A stretch of DNA of 64,000 bases from Treponema sp. (GCA_017534445.1 JAFXWC010000038.1:1-64000); one strand, 5' to 3'; numbered from the stretch's first letter, positions 35,591-44,640 are shown. Translations and numbers: made by a program. Notes: generated by a model from the letters alone, not told the origin.

Positions 35591-35656
35591 CGTTCCTGAA
35601 CTAAGTTCCAGAACAAACGTTCCAGAGCTAAAGTTTTCCAATCAAAAAACAAAAAA

Positions 35657-35693
35657 GCCACCGAAGGACAAGAGCCAACGGTGGCATTTTTAT
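35657..35693. terminator. Bidirectional terminator
   Basis: GCCACCG (35657-35663) pairs with CGGTGGC (35679-35685), with A-rich sequence before and ATTTTTATTTT after, so it can act for the PASTA gene and for the minus-strand gene ending at 35716. Confidence 0.85.
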
Positions 35694-35715
35694 TTTAGTC
35701 ATTTTTAGCCATGCA

Positions 35716-36102
35716 CTATTCAGCGTCAACACGCATCTTAACGGCCTTTCTCTGATTAACGGAAGAAGCCAAAGCCGCAAGAGCCTTCTCAACATCCGCA
35801 TCCTTCTTGCCCGCAATGGCACAGTCGCAAGCAGAACTCAGCGCGGTAATCTTGCCAAGAATATCCTGCTCAAACTTTGCCGCAAGAATATCATCCGAAT
35901 CCTCCATCTGCTCAACCTCAGCCAGAAGCCCTGCAATCTGCTCCTTTTCCCCAGCCCAAGAATCATTCAGGGTACCTGCCTTCTGAACAAGCAGAGTCAT
36001 GGAAGTAACAATCTGCTCCAGCAGCGTAGGAAAAGCCGGAAGCTCACTTTTATCGTCATCGGCCTTACCAAACAAGCCCGATATTATTTTTTTCACTATC
36101 AT
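35716..36102 (-). CDS. Small soluble protein, unknown
   Basis: 128 residues, no signal or membrane helix. A short hydrophobic start (MIVKKIISGLFG) is followed by helical stretches: LPAFPTLLEQIVTSMTLLVQ, EKEQIAGLLAEVEQ and KKDADVEKALAALASSVN. No family recognised. Leaderless by the same criterion as murB: TTGTAA, 17-bp spacer, TATTAT and 8 nt to the ATG, with no ribosome site. Confidence 0.7.
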   Translation of the reverse strand: MIVKKIISGLFGKADDDKSELPAFPTLLEQIVTSMTLLVQKAGTLNDSWAGEKEQIAGLLAEVEQMEDSDDILAAKFEQDILGKITALSSACDCAIAGKKDADVEKALAALASSVNQRKAVKMRVDAE

Positions 36103-36110
36103 AGGAAACC

Positions 36111-36139
36111 ATAATACTTCATTTCCAGAGAATTTACAA
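36111..36139 (-). promoter_or_regulatory. Promoter of 128-residue gene, predicted leaderless
   Basis: On the minus strand: TTGTAA (36134-36139), 17-bp spacer, TATTAT (36111-36116), ending 8 nt before the ATG at 36102. Confidence 0.55.
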
Positions 36140-36349
36140 TAAAATATCTGTTATCTCCAAATCTTAATTCTTAGGACGAAAATCTTGCTTGCTCTACCAT
36201 TCAGTCCATGGCTTGATACTGCTTGGCAAGTAAGAAAAAATCCTGCACACCGCAAAGCCGCGCATCCATGCGATTTTTACCATTTGGCAAGAACGATAGA
36301 AATCCCTCCGTGGCTTTTCACAACAGAATGCAAACTTTTACAGAAGCAC

Positions 36350-36925
36350 TTATTCAGGCCATTTTTCACAAGGAATTGGAACAAAAAGAACCTTTCCTTC
36401 CTGCAAGACATCTTGTTCATAACAAGGAATAGAATTTTGAATGTGCTCAACCCATGATTGCAAATCCACAGAATGGCTCAGCCTTTCATCAAGCATACAA
36501 AAATACCTCACCGTATCCGCAAGGTGCAGGCTTTCGCTATTATCAGACAAGTAAACCCTCCAGCCACCCTTCAAGCGCATGAACAAACCAACTCGCGGCT
36601 CAGCTTCCACCGCAATCCCTTTCATAAGGCATTCAGCCACCGTTGATTTTATAGAAAACTCTTCCTCACTCAAAAAATTAGGGTCACAAGTTTCTACATA
36701 AACAGCTTTTCCGTCATTATAAGCAAGCCCATATTCCACATTATCAAATACAAGCATTTTTCCCTGCAACATAGTCCCGGCGTTCACAATAAAAACATAG
36801 CCATTTTCCCTGCCCTCGTCCAAGACAACCTTATTCTTGCGGAAAAATCCTTCCACCCAGCTTTCATCAGCAAAAACCCCAAGCCCCATAAAAACAAGCA
36901 GCAAACACACCAACCCCTTTTTCAC
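36350..36925 (-). CDS. Exported protein, unknown
   Basis: 191 residues from a GTG at 36925 with GGGAGAG 6 nt upstream. Signal peptide KKGLVCLLLVFMGLGVFA. The mature domain is mainly beta/aromatic (YVFIVNAGTMLQGKMLVFD, KAVYVETCDP, GWRVYLSDN). No family recognised. It is followed 274 nt later by an inert region and precedes vapBC in the opposite reading order. Confidence 0.7.
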   Translation of the reverse strand: MKKGLVCLLLVFMGLGVFADESWVEGFFRKNKVVLDEGRENGYVFIVNAGTMLQGKMLVFDNVEYGLAYNDGKAVYVETCDPNFLSEEEFSIKSTVAECLMKGIAVEAEPRVGLFMRLKGGWRVYLSDNSESLHLADTVRYFCMLDERLSHSVDLQSWVEHIQNSIPCYEQDVLQEGKVLFVPIPCEKWPE

Positions 36926-37074
36926 AAAACACTCTCCCACAATTTTTTTGCAGTATGCCACACACACTTGTTACGTTGTATGGGCGTAATGTATGCTTTT
37001 TTGCTACAACAGCTTAAACAACAGCAAGCTTGCCCTGCCGTCCGCTTTGAATCTTTATTAGGCGATATTCTTTC

Positions 37075-37476
37075 TTATACAGCAAGTTTTAATTCTGTAA
37101 TAACTTTTGACATATTTACATAATCTTCATCATCGTGTAAAAGAGCAATATTATTTTCTATGGCAGTTTCAGCAATCAGCAAATCTATCGTACTTCGGAT
37201 TGTTACACCTTTTCTTTTGCATCTAAAATTTAATAGAGCAGCATTTTCAAAAGACTGAACCCCAAGTTTCAGCGAATACAATGGAATATCTTTCAAATAA
37301 GCCTTTAATGTTAAAAATTCTTTTTCGTCTTTTGAGCCTTGTAAAATTTCTTGATAAATGAATTCATTTAGGCAAAAGGGTTCTTCATTTTGAATCAGTT
37401 TATCCAGATACAAAGAGCCTTTAGTATCCCTACCTTTAAAGTAATTTATAAAAACGGAAGTGTCTACAAGAATCAT
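37075..37476 (-). CDS. vapC: VapC toxin (PIN-domain ribonuclease)
   Basis: 133 residues. Single PIN domain with acidic pocket residues: MILVDTSVFINYF (Asp5), FIYQEIL (Glu), RSTIDLLIAETA (Asp) and HDDEDY (Asp). PIN toxins cleave RNA and are held by VapB. Its start overlaps the stop of the antitoxin (ATGA, 4 nt), which gives coupled translation. Confidence 0.9.
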   Translation of the reverse strand: MILVDTSVFINYFKGRDTKGSLYLDKLIQNEEPFCLNEFIYQEILQGSKDEKEFLTLKAYLKDIPLYSLKLGVQSFENAALLNFRCKRKGVTIRSTIDLLIAETAIENNIALLHDDEDYVNMSKVITELKLAV

Positions 37477-37670
37477 TGAGCACTCCGCATAGATTTATAG
37501 TCATAATCATCTGAAAACTGAATTTTACCTTTCAAATCTGACAACGATTTTTTCTTTGTTTCTACAGGATAATCAAAAGATTCCATATAGGAAATAACCA
37601 TTTGTGCTTTTTCATCGTCAAGAAGGGTAAAATAGTCCATAGCCTTTTCTTTTAATGCCGTTGCCACCAT
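37473..37670 (-). CDS. vapB: VapB antitoxin
   Basis: 65 residues from the ATG at 37670, with GGAGG 6 nt upstream. Short, charged, without a membrane segment, with an N-terminal part suited to DNA binding and a flexible C-terminal half that can wrap the toxin. Overlaps vapC by 4 nt. Upstream inverted half-sites (37716-37734, 37685-37691) fit autoregulation by the complex. Confidence 0.8.
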   Translation of the reverse strand: MVATALKEKAMDYFTLLDDEKAQMVISYMESFDYPVETKKKSLSDLKGKIQFSDDYDYKSMRSAQ

Positions 37671-37684
37671 AAGAACCTCCATTT

Positions 37685-37734
37685 TCAGTAAATTATACCA
37701 AAATTATAGCATAAGTTACCGAAAATATCAGTAA
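37685..37734 (-). promoter_or_regulatory. vapBC promoter and operator candidate
   Basis: Half-sites TTACYGA: an inverted pair at 37716-37722/37728-37734 (5 nt apart) and a third at 37685-37691. A TATAAT -10 (37703-37708 on the minus strand) lies between them, so a bound complex would block the promoter. Confidence 0.55.
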
Positions 37735-37936
37735 TTTTACCATGCGGCTTACAAATTTATTAAACCCATCATTTTTGCAATGGAAGTGCTTTCGTGTTAA
37801 CATTTGCACTTGTCTTCTACAACTACATAGCCTTTACCTTGACCCAACAGGGCAAAAAGGGGTAAAATCAAAAGAAGTGTTCCAAACTGAATTTTTAAGA
37901 CGGAACCCTTTTTCTTCTATATAACAGGAGTTTTTT

Positions 37937-39163
37937 ATGGTTATCAAACCCATGATTCGCAGCAACATCTGCATCAACGCACATCCGGTTGGATGCGCAA
38001 AAGAAACTGAGCGCCAGATAAAATATGCGGTCGCTCAAAAGGCAAAACGCGGAATAAAGACAGTAAAAGAAGGCGGCAAAGGCCCCAAGACAGTTCTTGT
38101 ATTGGGCTGCTCCACAGGCTACGGACTTGCCAGCAGAATAAGCGCTGCTTTTGAATACGGTGCAGACACAATCGGTGTATCTTTCGAAAAAGAGCCACGC
38201 GAAACAAAGGGAGGAACCCCAGGCTGGTACAACAACATGGCATTTGACCGCAAGGCAAAAGAAGCAGGCCTCAAGGTTGAAACCCTCAACGGAGACGCTT
38301 TTTCCGACGAAGTGCGCCAGCAGGTAATAGAAAAGGTAAAGGCATGGAACGCAAAGTTTGACCTTATCGTTTACAGCCTTGCAAGCCCCGTAAGAACGGA
38401 CCCCGACACAAAAGTAATGTACAAGTCTGTAATCAAGCCGGTAGGACAAACCTACGCAGGCCAGGCACTGGACATGATGACCGGAGCCCTTTCCTTTATG
38501 GAAGCAAAGCCGGCAGAAGGTGATGACATTCCAAACACAATCAAGGTAATGGGCGGCGAAGACTGGGAGCGCTGGATTAAGCAGCTTAGCGAAGCAGGTG
38601 TCTTGGCAGAAGGATGCCGCACCCTCGCATACTCATACATCGGACCAAAGCTCAGCCACGCAATCTACCGCGACGGAACAATCGGTGCCGCAAAGAAGGA
38701 TCTGGAAGCAAGGGCACACACAATCAGCGGAATGCTTAAGCCACTGGGTGGAGCCGCATACGTAAGCGAAAACAAGGGTCTTGTTACAAGGTCCAGCGCA
38801 GTCATCCCGATTATCTCCCTCTATCTTGGTGCCCTATTCAAGGTAATGAAGGCAAAGGGAACCCACGAAGGCTGCATTGAACAGATGGAACGCCTCTTTG
38901 CAGAACGCCTCTACACCGGGGCAGACAACTCAGCCGGAAAGGTACCTGTAGACAGCGAAGGCCGCATCCGCATAGACGACTGGGAACTTGACCCTGCGGT
39001 ACAGGCAGAAGTAGACAAAATCATGGCAAACGTAAAGGAAGAAAACGTAGCAGAACTTACAGACCTGGAAGGCCTCCGCCACGACTTCCTTAACATCAAC
39101 GGCTTTGACGTAGAAGGCGTAGACTACGAAAAAGACGTTGCCGACATGACAAAAATCGACTAA
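37937..39163 (+). CDS. fabV: Trans-2-enoyl-CoA reductase (FabV/Ter)
   Basis: 408 residues, start with GGAG 8 nt upstream. The sequence is very close to the described Treponema denticola enzyme Ter: IRSNICINAHPVGCAKE, VLVLGCSTGYGLASRI (NADH loop), TIGVSFEKE, KFDLIVYSLASPVRTDPDT, KVMGGEDWERWIKQLS, LAYSYIGPKLSHAIYRDGTIG with the catalytic Tyr and Lys, and a C-terminal NGFDVEGVDYE. It reduces trans-2-enoyl-CoA (e.g. crotonyl-CoA) with NADH and may serve butyrate-type fermentation or fatty-acid synthesis. Confidence 0.96.
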   Translation: MVIKPMIRSNICINAHPVGCAKETERQIKYAVAQKAKRGIKTVKEGGKGPKTVLVLGCSTGYGLASRISAAFEYGADTIGVSFEKEPRETKGGTPGWYNNMAFDRKAKEAGLKVETLNGDAFSDEVRQQVIEKVKAWNAKFDLIVYSLASPVRTDPDTKVMYKSVIKPVGQTYAGQALDMMTGALSFMEAKPAEGDDIPNTIKVMGGEDWERWIKQLSEAGVLAEGCRTLAYSYIGPKLSHAIYRDGTIGAAKKDLEARAHTISGMLKPLGGAAYVSENKGLVTRSSAVIPIISLYLGALFKVMKAKGTHEGCIEQMERLFAERLYTGADNSAGKVPVDSEGRIRIDDWELDPAVQAEVDKIMANVKEENVAELTDLEGLRHDFLNINGFDVEGVDYEKDVADMTKID

Positions 39164-39213
39164 ACAGCAGTTCTATGTAACCTGTCCCTACTGCCGCTTG
39201 TTATATATAAAAG

Positions 39214-39247
39214 CCGGAATTTTGGAAAAAAACTTCCAAAGTTCCGG
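39214..39247 (+). promoter_or_regulatory. Hairpin in leader of 39265 gene
   Basis: A 14-bp stem (39214-39227/39234-39247) with a 6-nt loop; its only mismatch is a G-U pair. It ends 6 nt before the GGAGG ribosome site of the next gene. It may be the terminator of fabV without a long T-run, or a stem that limits access to the ribosome site. Confidence 0.6.
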
Positions 39248-39264
39248 TCTTCTGGAGGTTTAAT

Positions 39265-39678
39265 ATGAAGAGTATTACCCGCAAAATAGCAATTTTTGCC
39301 CTGCTCCTTGCAGCGGCAGTAACAGCACAGGCCTACACAAAAGACGATGCAATTGTAAACTACATGGGTACATATTCACGCTACAACTTCACCAAGGAAT
39401 GGAGCAATGCAGAAAACATTGCCGAAAACCTTCGCGAAACAATAAATCTGACCAATTTCTACCGCATAACGGAAGAAAACATAGACAAAGAAGACTACAA
39501 TGTGCGTGATTTTACCGAAAAGAACCTTGCCAGCTACGACACAAGCGACAACAATGTTTACATGACAATCGTAAAGCGCAATGTTGGCAAAGATACCTAC
39601 GACGGCTGGATAATCCTTACCCACTGCTCTTCTTCGGAAGGATTTCTTGACTACATCTTCTATTTTTCAGCGCAATAA
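39265..39678 (+). CDS. Exported protein, unknown
   Basis: 137 residues. Signal peptide about 1-23 (KIAIFALLLAAAVTAQAY). Mature part is mixed alpha/beta (YMGTYSRYNFTKEWSNA, NVYMTIVKRNVGKDTYDGWI) with a C-terminal FYFSAQ. No family recognised. GGAGG lies 8 nt before the ATG. Confidence 0.7.
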   Translation: MKSITRKIAIFALLLAAAVTAQAYTKDDAIVNYMGTYSRYNFTKEWSNAENIAENLRETINLTNFYRITEENIDKEDYNVRDFTEKNLASYDTSDNNVYMTIVKRNVGKDTYDGWIILTHCSSSEGFLDYIFYFSAQ

Positions 39679-39687
39679 GGGAATTAA

Positions 39688-41016
39688 TTAGAAGTCAGCA
39701 TTCAAAGTGAATACAAGGCCCGCTAACACAGTGGGCTTCTTTTTTGTAGAAACAATGTCCACCTTGTTGTAAGTCGTCGACTGATCCCCATAAAACACAG
39801 GGACCAAAAAAGATACGGTTCCGTGTGGCAAACCAGAAAAAGAAAGGCTTGGAATTACGGAGCCAAACGAATTGTCTATATTGTGGTACCACTGCACGTT
39901 CGCAGAAACAATTCCCCCGGCAATATGCCTCCAGGAACCGGTAAAAGCCACGCTTTTAGTAACCACAGCATCATTAGTCTTGTCCATGTTGTCAAAAACC
40001 GTCTCAAATTCAGAAACAAAGCCAATCTTTTGGGGATCCTTGCCAAACTGCCACAAGCGGCTTACACCGCCAACAAATTTCGCGTAGTCAAAATCATCTT
40101 TTTTCCAAGTGTAGGAACTGTACAGAATCTTTTTGTCAGGAACCCTAGTATGAAGCTTGCCCCAGGCTGTAAGGTGCCAGTCCATAACGTCACCGGAAAA
40201 TTCCAATCCGACAACCGGACTCATTTTTTGAGTATTTGTAATCACTTTTGGCCAGTTTTTTGCAAATGCCTTAAGCGAAAACAGTCCGAAGGGATACTCT
40301 ATGCAGCCCGCAAAGCTAATGAATTGTTTGTCCAGCTTTTGGTCGCGGTCGGTATAATAATACTGAGCCAAGGCCTGGATTTCTCCGTTTCCAATAGGAA
40401 CTGTTGCTATGCCAAAAAAGTCCTTTGAAAAATCATCATCATCATCCGTATCAAGAACGGACGAGTCGCTCGTGGCCAATTTTGCATCATCCAGAATGTT
40501 GGTGTCAAAAATAAAAGAATTTCCCCATTTTGTGTCAGTACGCCCACCGGTAAGATAGACACGGTCAAGCAGTATGTAGTCAAAATAAAGGGTTTTTAGT
40601 CCCCATTCCATCCCGGGAAATTTTGCATAAATGTCACCCTTAAGACAAAGAACAGAAGACGGACGCGCCGTAAAACCGATTGTAGCATCAAAGGCAGCGT
40701 AGGGAGTCTTTTCCTTTTCAGGAAGAAATTTATGGATGTAGCCTAAAGAAGCCTTAACGCTGCCGTTAAAGACGATGTTTCCCATTGGGGAATTCAGGGA
40801 AGGGCCTGAGCTTGTTACCGGGGTGCTTTCAGTTCCCACGGAATCGGAGGAATCATCAAACATGGAGTCCAAGTCATCCATCTCATCCGCAGAAGACTGT
40901 CCACTTTTCGCACAAAGCTGGGCTGGAGCCAGAAAAATCAAGAATCCAAAGTAAAATAATACAAAAAGCTGTAAAAACCGCCTGCCGGCTCCCGAAACAC
41001 CCCTGCCGAACATCAT
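39688..41016 (-). CDS. Outer-membrane beta-barrel protein
   Basis: 442 residues. Signal peptide about 10-36, an acidic Ser/Asp-rich linker (DSMFDDSSDSVGTES), then alternating short amphipathic strands from about residue 75 (NIVFNGSVKASLGYIH, YFDYILLDRVYLTGG, GNGEIQALAQYYYTD) and a terminal aromatic residue (..FTLNADF) required for outer-membrane insertion. Its function is unknown, possibly a channel or adhesin. The start overlaps the end of the LolA-like gene by 4 nt, so this pair is coupled. Confidence 0.8.
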   Translation of the reverse strand: MMFGRGVSGAGRRFLQLFVLFYFGFLIFLAPAQLCAKSGQSSADEMDDLDSMFDDSSDSVGTESTPVTSSGPSLNSPMGNIVFNGSVKASLGYIHKFLPEKEKTPYAAFDATIGFTARPSSVLCLKGDIYAKFPGMEWGLKTLYFDYILLDRVYLTGGRTDTKWGNSFIFDTNILDDAKLATSDSSVLDTDDDDDFSKDFFGIATVPIGNGEIQALAQYYYTDRDQKLDKQFISFAGCIEYPFGLFSLKAFAKNWPKVITNTQKMSPVVGLEFSGDVMDWHLTAWGKLHTRVPDKKILYSSYTWKKDDFDYAKFVGGVSRLWQFGKDPQKIGFVSEFETVFDNMDKTNDAVVTKSVAFTGSWRHIAGGIVSANVQWYHNIDNSFGSVIPSLSFSGLPHGTVSFLVPVFYGDQSTTYNKVDIVSTKKKPTVLAGLVFTLNADF

Positions 41017-41822
41017 TTGCTCATCATTTCCACATATTTTTTAGTGTAAACAGTGTCGCTCTGCTTTGCAAAAGAGACGTTGGTAATGGTAATCTGGGTC
41101 TTTTCGTACTGCATCTTGCCGTCTATCTTTTTACCGCGAAGGTTGTCCACAATAAGCATTTTGTCAGGAACCGAATGAGAACCATACTTCTGGTAGGAAG
41201 GAATTGCCATGGTGCGCAAAAGCTGACCAGAAAGGCTGTAGTCTTCCCTCTTGCGGATAAGGCCATCTTCCTTGGTAACCCAGAGCTTTACAGTAGGATA
41301 GTCTACGTTCTTTGAAGAAGCCTTAAGCTCAAAAAGCACACAGTCCAGCTTGCCAAGCATTACGTCGGAAAACTTTTCTATAGAATAGTCAGTTGAAAAA
41401 TGCTGGGGTACAAGGTCCGAATTGTTTGCGTTTGATCCCTGGAACCTTTCGTGGGAGCTTGTAAAGACAAACTGCTTGTCTGCCGGGTCGTAGAACCAGA
41501 TGCTGTTGTCAAACTGCACGTATCCCTTGCCCTTGTCCTTTGCAGGGCCAGTTATAAGTATTGTATAGGACTGGGCAGAGTCACGGCGGTACATTATGGC
41601 CTGCACGTTAGAGTTGCCCTGTCCCGGCTTGCTCTGAACCATTGAATAGTTTGCGGCAAAGTCGGAATCCTTAAAGGCTGTGCTCTGGTCGGTTTTCTTT
41701 AGCAAATTCTTTGCCTGCGCCGCTGTGGTTCCCTGGGCATGCAATGCAGGTGCATAAAAGGCAGAAAGTGCGGCGAGCATAAAAGAAGCGTAAATAAATG
41801 AAGCTTTAGATATAATTTTCAT
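41013..41822 (-). CDS. LolA-like lipoprotein-sorting protein
   Basis: 269 residues from the ATG at 41822 (GGAG 8 nt upstream; a TTG at 41828 is too close). Signal peptide with an ALHAQG cleavage region. The mature part has the LolA/LolB-like fold seen in outer-membrane lipoprotein-sorting proteins: QAIMYRRDSAQSYTILITGPAKDKGKGYV, FDNSIWFYDPADKQFVFTSS and VKLWVTKEDGLIRKREDYS. Context beside two FtsX-type permeases supports a role in lipoprotein or lipid transfer to the outer membrane. Confidence 0.78.
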   Translation of the reverse strand: MKIISKASFIYASFMLAALSAFYAPALHAQGTTAAQAKNLLKKTDQSTAFKDSDFAANYSMVQSKPGQGNSNVQAIMYRRDSAQSYTILITGPAKDKGKGYVQFDNSIWFYDPADKQFVFTSSHERFQGSNANNSDLVPQHFSTDYSIEKFSDVMLGKLDCVLFELKASSKNVDYPTVKLWVTKEDGLIRKREDYSLSGQLLRTMAIPSYQKYGSHSVPDKMLIVDNLRGKKIDGKMQYEKTQITITNVSFAKQSDTVYTKKYVEMMSK

Positions 41823-41839
41823 ATTCAATACTCCTAAAA

Positions 41840-43141
41840 TTAGGCTGTTGTTGCAAACGCGTTCACAGGACTAATGTGAACAATGTTTCGTATGGTAAAC
41901 AACACAGATAATATCGTAGTTACAGCTATAATTCCCAAGAGCAAAAGCCACTTTGCAGGGTTAAATTTCGGCAAAAGGCGGCCTGCGGTAAGGAAAATGT
42001 CAAAGGCCGGTATTACTGAAAGGTTCAGGTAGGAAACAAGCAGGGAAATAAGACCGGCAAGCACAATCCCGCAAATGAATCCCGCAAGCAAAAGGAAGAG
42101 GGTCTCAAAAAGGAAGACTTTCTTAACTCCCCGGCTGTTCATTCCTATTGCGCGGTATATGCCTATCTCCGTAATCCGCTTCATTACGATTACGCGGTAG
42201 GTGCTGCCTATTCCTACTGCTATTATGGCAACAAGAATCACCGTTATAAGCAGGGTAACAAAAGAAAGGGCCTTTATTACCATCTGCAGGTCCTTGATGT
42301 TGGCGTCCAGAGTGATAAGGGCATATATTGGCTTTGGAGTAACGTTGTCAAAAAGAACGGCGTAAAAACTCTGCTTGTCGTCCGTAAGGGGGAACATGTT
42401 GAATTCCTTCTCCAAGCCGGACTGAAGCTTAAGAACTTCCTTTTCAGAAGGTGTGCGCTTTCCGTAGTTAAGGCAGATTCTGTTGGTATAGTTTTCAGAA
42501 TATCCGCTTGCGGTGCGAAGGCTCTGTATGTCTATGTAGGAAGTGTACATGCCAAAAAGGCTTGAGTCCTGAAAGATTCCGGTAACCACAAGGTTTATCG
42601 TATTGGTGTAGTTGCCTATGGTATAGAGCTGCAGGGTAATCATGTCGCCTGCATGGATTCCAAGGCGGCTGGCTATAGGCTCAGAAATAATCATCGTGTT
42701 GCGCTCAGGGGAAACGCTTGCTCCACCTTCAACAAAGGTAAAGCTTGAGAACAATTCCTCTTCGGCTTCAAAATCAACACCCTTAAAAACTCTCTGGCGG
42801 ATTTTCTGCCCCTCGTAGTAAAAGGCGGAATTTCTTGCGTCGTAGTCAAAGCGGGTGTAGAATTTTACGTCGTCTGCAACAAGGGGTTTTATCTTTTCTA
42901 TAAACTCCCCCGGATTCTTTATGTCAAAGTTGTTGGAGCCGCCCATAAACTGCAGGTCTCCGCCGTAATAGAGCTTGGCTCGCTGGTGCACGGCCTGAAC
43001 CATTCCGTCAGTTATCAATATGGAAGCAAGAATTATTGCAACGCCAAAAAGGCATACCGCAAAAAGAGAGCGGTACTGGGCCCTGTTCTGCAGGATGGAC
43101 TTAACTGCCAGGTTTGCATAGAATTTTGCCTTGGAAAACAT
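41840..43141 (-). CDS. FtsX-type ABC permease
   Basis: 433 residues. N-terminal helix (about 21-42, LFAVCLFGVAIILASILITDG), a large periplasmic domain (43-285) and three C-terminal helices (ITVILVAIIAVGIGSTYRV, the LETLFLLLAGFICGIVLAG region). MacB/LolCE-type topology. Acts with the 43141 permease and an unlinked ATPase. Its start shares one base with the stop of the permease before it (TAATG). Confidence 0.85.
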   Translation of the reverse strand: MFSKAKFYANLAVKSILQNRAQYRSLFAVCLFGVAIILASILITDGMVQAVHQRAKLYYGGDLQFMGGSNNFDIKNPGEFIEKIKPLVADDVKFYTRFDYDARNSAFYYEGQKIRQRVFKGVDFEAEEELFSSFTFVEGGASVSPERNTMIISEPIASRLGIHAGDMITLQLYTIGNYTNTINLVVTGIFQDSSLFGMYTSYIDIQSLRTASGYSENYTNRICLNYGKRTPSEKEVLKLQSGLEKEFNMFPLTDDKQSFYAVLFDNVTPKPIYALITLDANIKDLQMVIKALSFVTLLITVILVAIIAVGIGSTYRVIVMKRITEIGIYRAIGMNSRGVKKVFLFETLFLLLAGFICGIVLAGLISLLVSYLNLSVIPAFDIFLTAGRLLPKFNPAKWLLLLGIIAVTTILSVLFTIRNIVHISPVNAFATTA

Positions 43142-44604
43142 TACACCTGCCTCCTCATGGCCTCTACCGGAGTAGCCTTAAGAGCAACCCTTACCGGATA
43201 GATACAGCCAACCACGGCAAGCACAAGTGAAAGCACAAGGTTCTGGATTGCGTTGGAAGCGGTAATGGCAAAGGTAAGAGTCTTTCCGCCAAAAAGCTGC
43301 ATAAGATAGGTGTTGGAAATGCCAATCTGGGCCTTTTGCAAAAGCAAGGCAAAGAAACAGCCCAAAATGCAGCCTATGATTCCAGAAGTCACGGTAAGAA
43401 GAGATGTCTCGCAAAGGAATTCCTTAATCACAAAGCCCCTCTTTGCACCCAGGGCGCGTATGGTTCCTGTCTCACCGATTCTGGAAATGGAAGAAACCGT
43501 AAGTGTATTATTCACAACTATAAATCCTGTAAGAAGGATAAGCACAATGCCAATGTTGAATATGATGCGAAGGTAAAAAGAAATGTAAACAGAACCGCCG
43601 GCCGCATCCCGCCAGTTAACGGCCTGAACCGCCCACTCGTTCTCCCTAAAGGCCTTGTTCAGCGTCTTGATAAGCTTTTTGTCGCTAACAGAACCGTCTG
43701 TCATGCAAATCAAATATGACCAAACGGAACTTTCCAAACTGGAAGCTGTCTTTTCACTTGATGCCTCAGGTGATGAGGAAGAAGCAAGAGAAAGTTCCGG
43801 CCCACCTTCAGCCTCCTTGCCGTCAAAATCCGAAGCATCACCAAAAAGGTCGTCAATGGAAGAATTCTCTTCTATAAGATTAATCTGCGACTCCTGAATC
43901 TCCGCCGTATCAGAAAAGTCCTGCATTCCAACAAGGTCACGCAAGGTTTGCGGAGAAACAAGGGCTATCTTTGAAAGAGTGGGGTTCTGAGAATCGTAAG
44001 TGTAGACCCCGGTAAGCGGAACAGAGCGTATGGAAAAAGAAACGCCGTCTCCGGCAATAATCTGAACTTCACTGCCAATGCCAAGGTTTGCGCCAGTATC
44101 ATTGTTGATTCTTTCAAGGGCCTCTTCGCTAAGCATAAGCCCAGCCTCTCCGTCCGCAAAGGCACGCCCCCCTGTTATGGTAATACTGGACATGGCACCC
44201 GCGTACTTTTCACCGGGAACCCCAAAAAGTGACACAGGAACCCTTGTGTCATTAACGTTCATTGCGGCAAAACCTGTAACCTGCGGCACAACAGCCTTTA
44301 TTCCGTCCGTAGCAGAGGCAAGATCCCGAATTTTAGCATAGGGAATTAGCGTTGGAATTTCAGAAAGGGAACCGGTCACAGGCGTTTCGTCCCCAAAAAG
44401 GCTAAGCGGAAAGTCCACCTTTGGACGCAGAACTATGTTTCCTGTAAAACTGTTAATAAAAGTACGCTCCAAACCGTGATCCGTACCGTCAAACACGGCA
44501 TTAGAAACAAAAAGTAGCGCAATTGCAAATGAGATAAAGAGTATAATTACAAGAGAACTTTTCCTTGAAATGACGTTTTTTAGCGCCAACCTAAGAGCAT
44601 ACAT
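43141..44604 (-). CDS. FtsX-type ABC permease
   Basis: 487 residues from the ATG at 44604. N-terminal helix (SSLVIILFISFAIALLFVSN), large periplasmic part with an unusual Ser/Glu-rich insertion (SSSPEASSEKTASSLES), and three C-terminal helices (IIFNIGIVLILLTGFIVVNN, SGIIGCILGCFFALLL). Second half of a LolCE/MacB-type permease pair. Leaderless by the same rule as murB: TTGTAA, 17 bp, TAAGAT, 7 nt, ATG. Confidence 0.85.
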   Translation of the reverse strand: MYALRLALKNVISRKSSLVIILFISFAIALLFVSNAVFDGTDHGLERTFINSFTGNIVLRPKVDFPLSLFGDETPVTGSLSEIPTLIPYAKIRDLASATDGIKAVVPQVTGFAAMNVNDTRVPVSLFGVPGEKYAGAMSSITITGGRAFADGEAGLMLSEEALERINNDTGANLGIGSEVQIIAGDGVSFSIRSVPLTGVYTYDSQNPTLSKIALVSPQTLRDLVGMQDFSDTAEIQESQINLIEENSSIDDLFGDASDFDGKEAEGGPELSLASSSSPEASSEKTASSLESSVWSYLICMTDGSVSDKKLIKTLNKAFRENEWAVQAVNWRDAAGGSVYISFYLRIIFNIGIVLILLTGFIVVNNTLTVSSISRIGETGTIRALGAKRGFVIKEFLCETSLLTVTSGIIGCILGCFFALLLQKAQIGISNTYLMQLFGGKTLTFAITASNAIQNLVLSLVLAVVGCIYPVRVALKATPVEAMRRQV

Positions 44605-44611
44605 CGCGCCT

Positions 44612-44640
44612 ATCTTACTACATTGCAAAAAAAATTACAA
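44612..44640 (-). promoter_or_regulatory. Permease operon promoter, predicted leaderless
   Basis: On the minus strand: TTGTAA (44635-44640), 17-bp spacer, TAAGAT (44612-44617), ending 7 nt before the ATG at 44604. No ribosome site. Confidence 0.5.
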
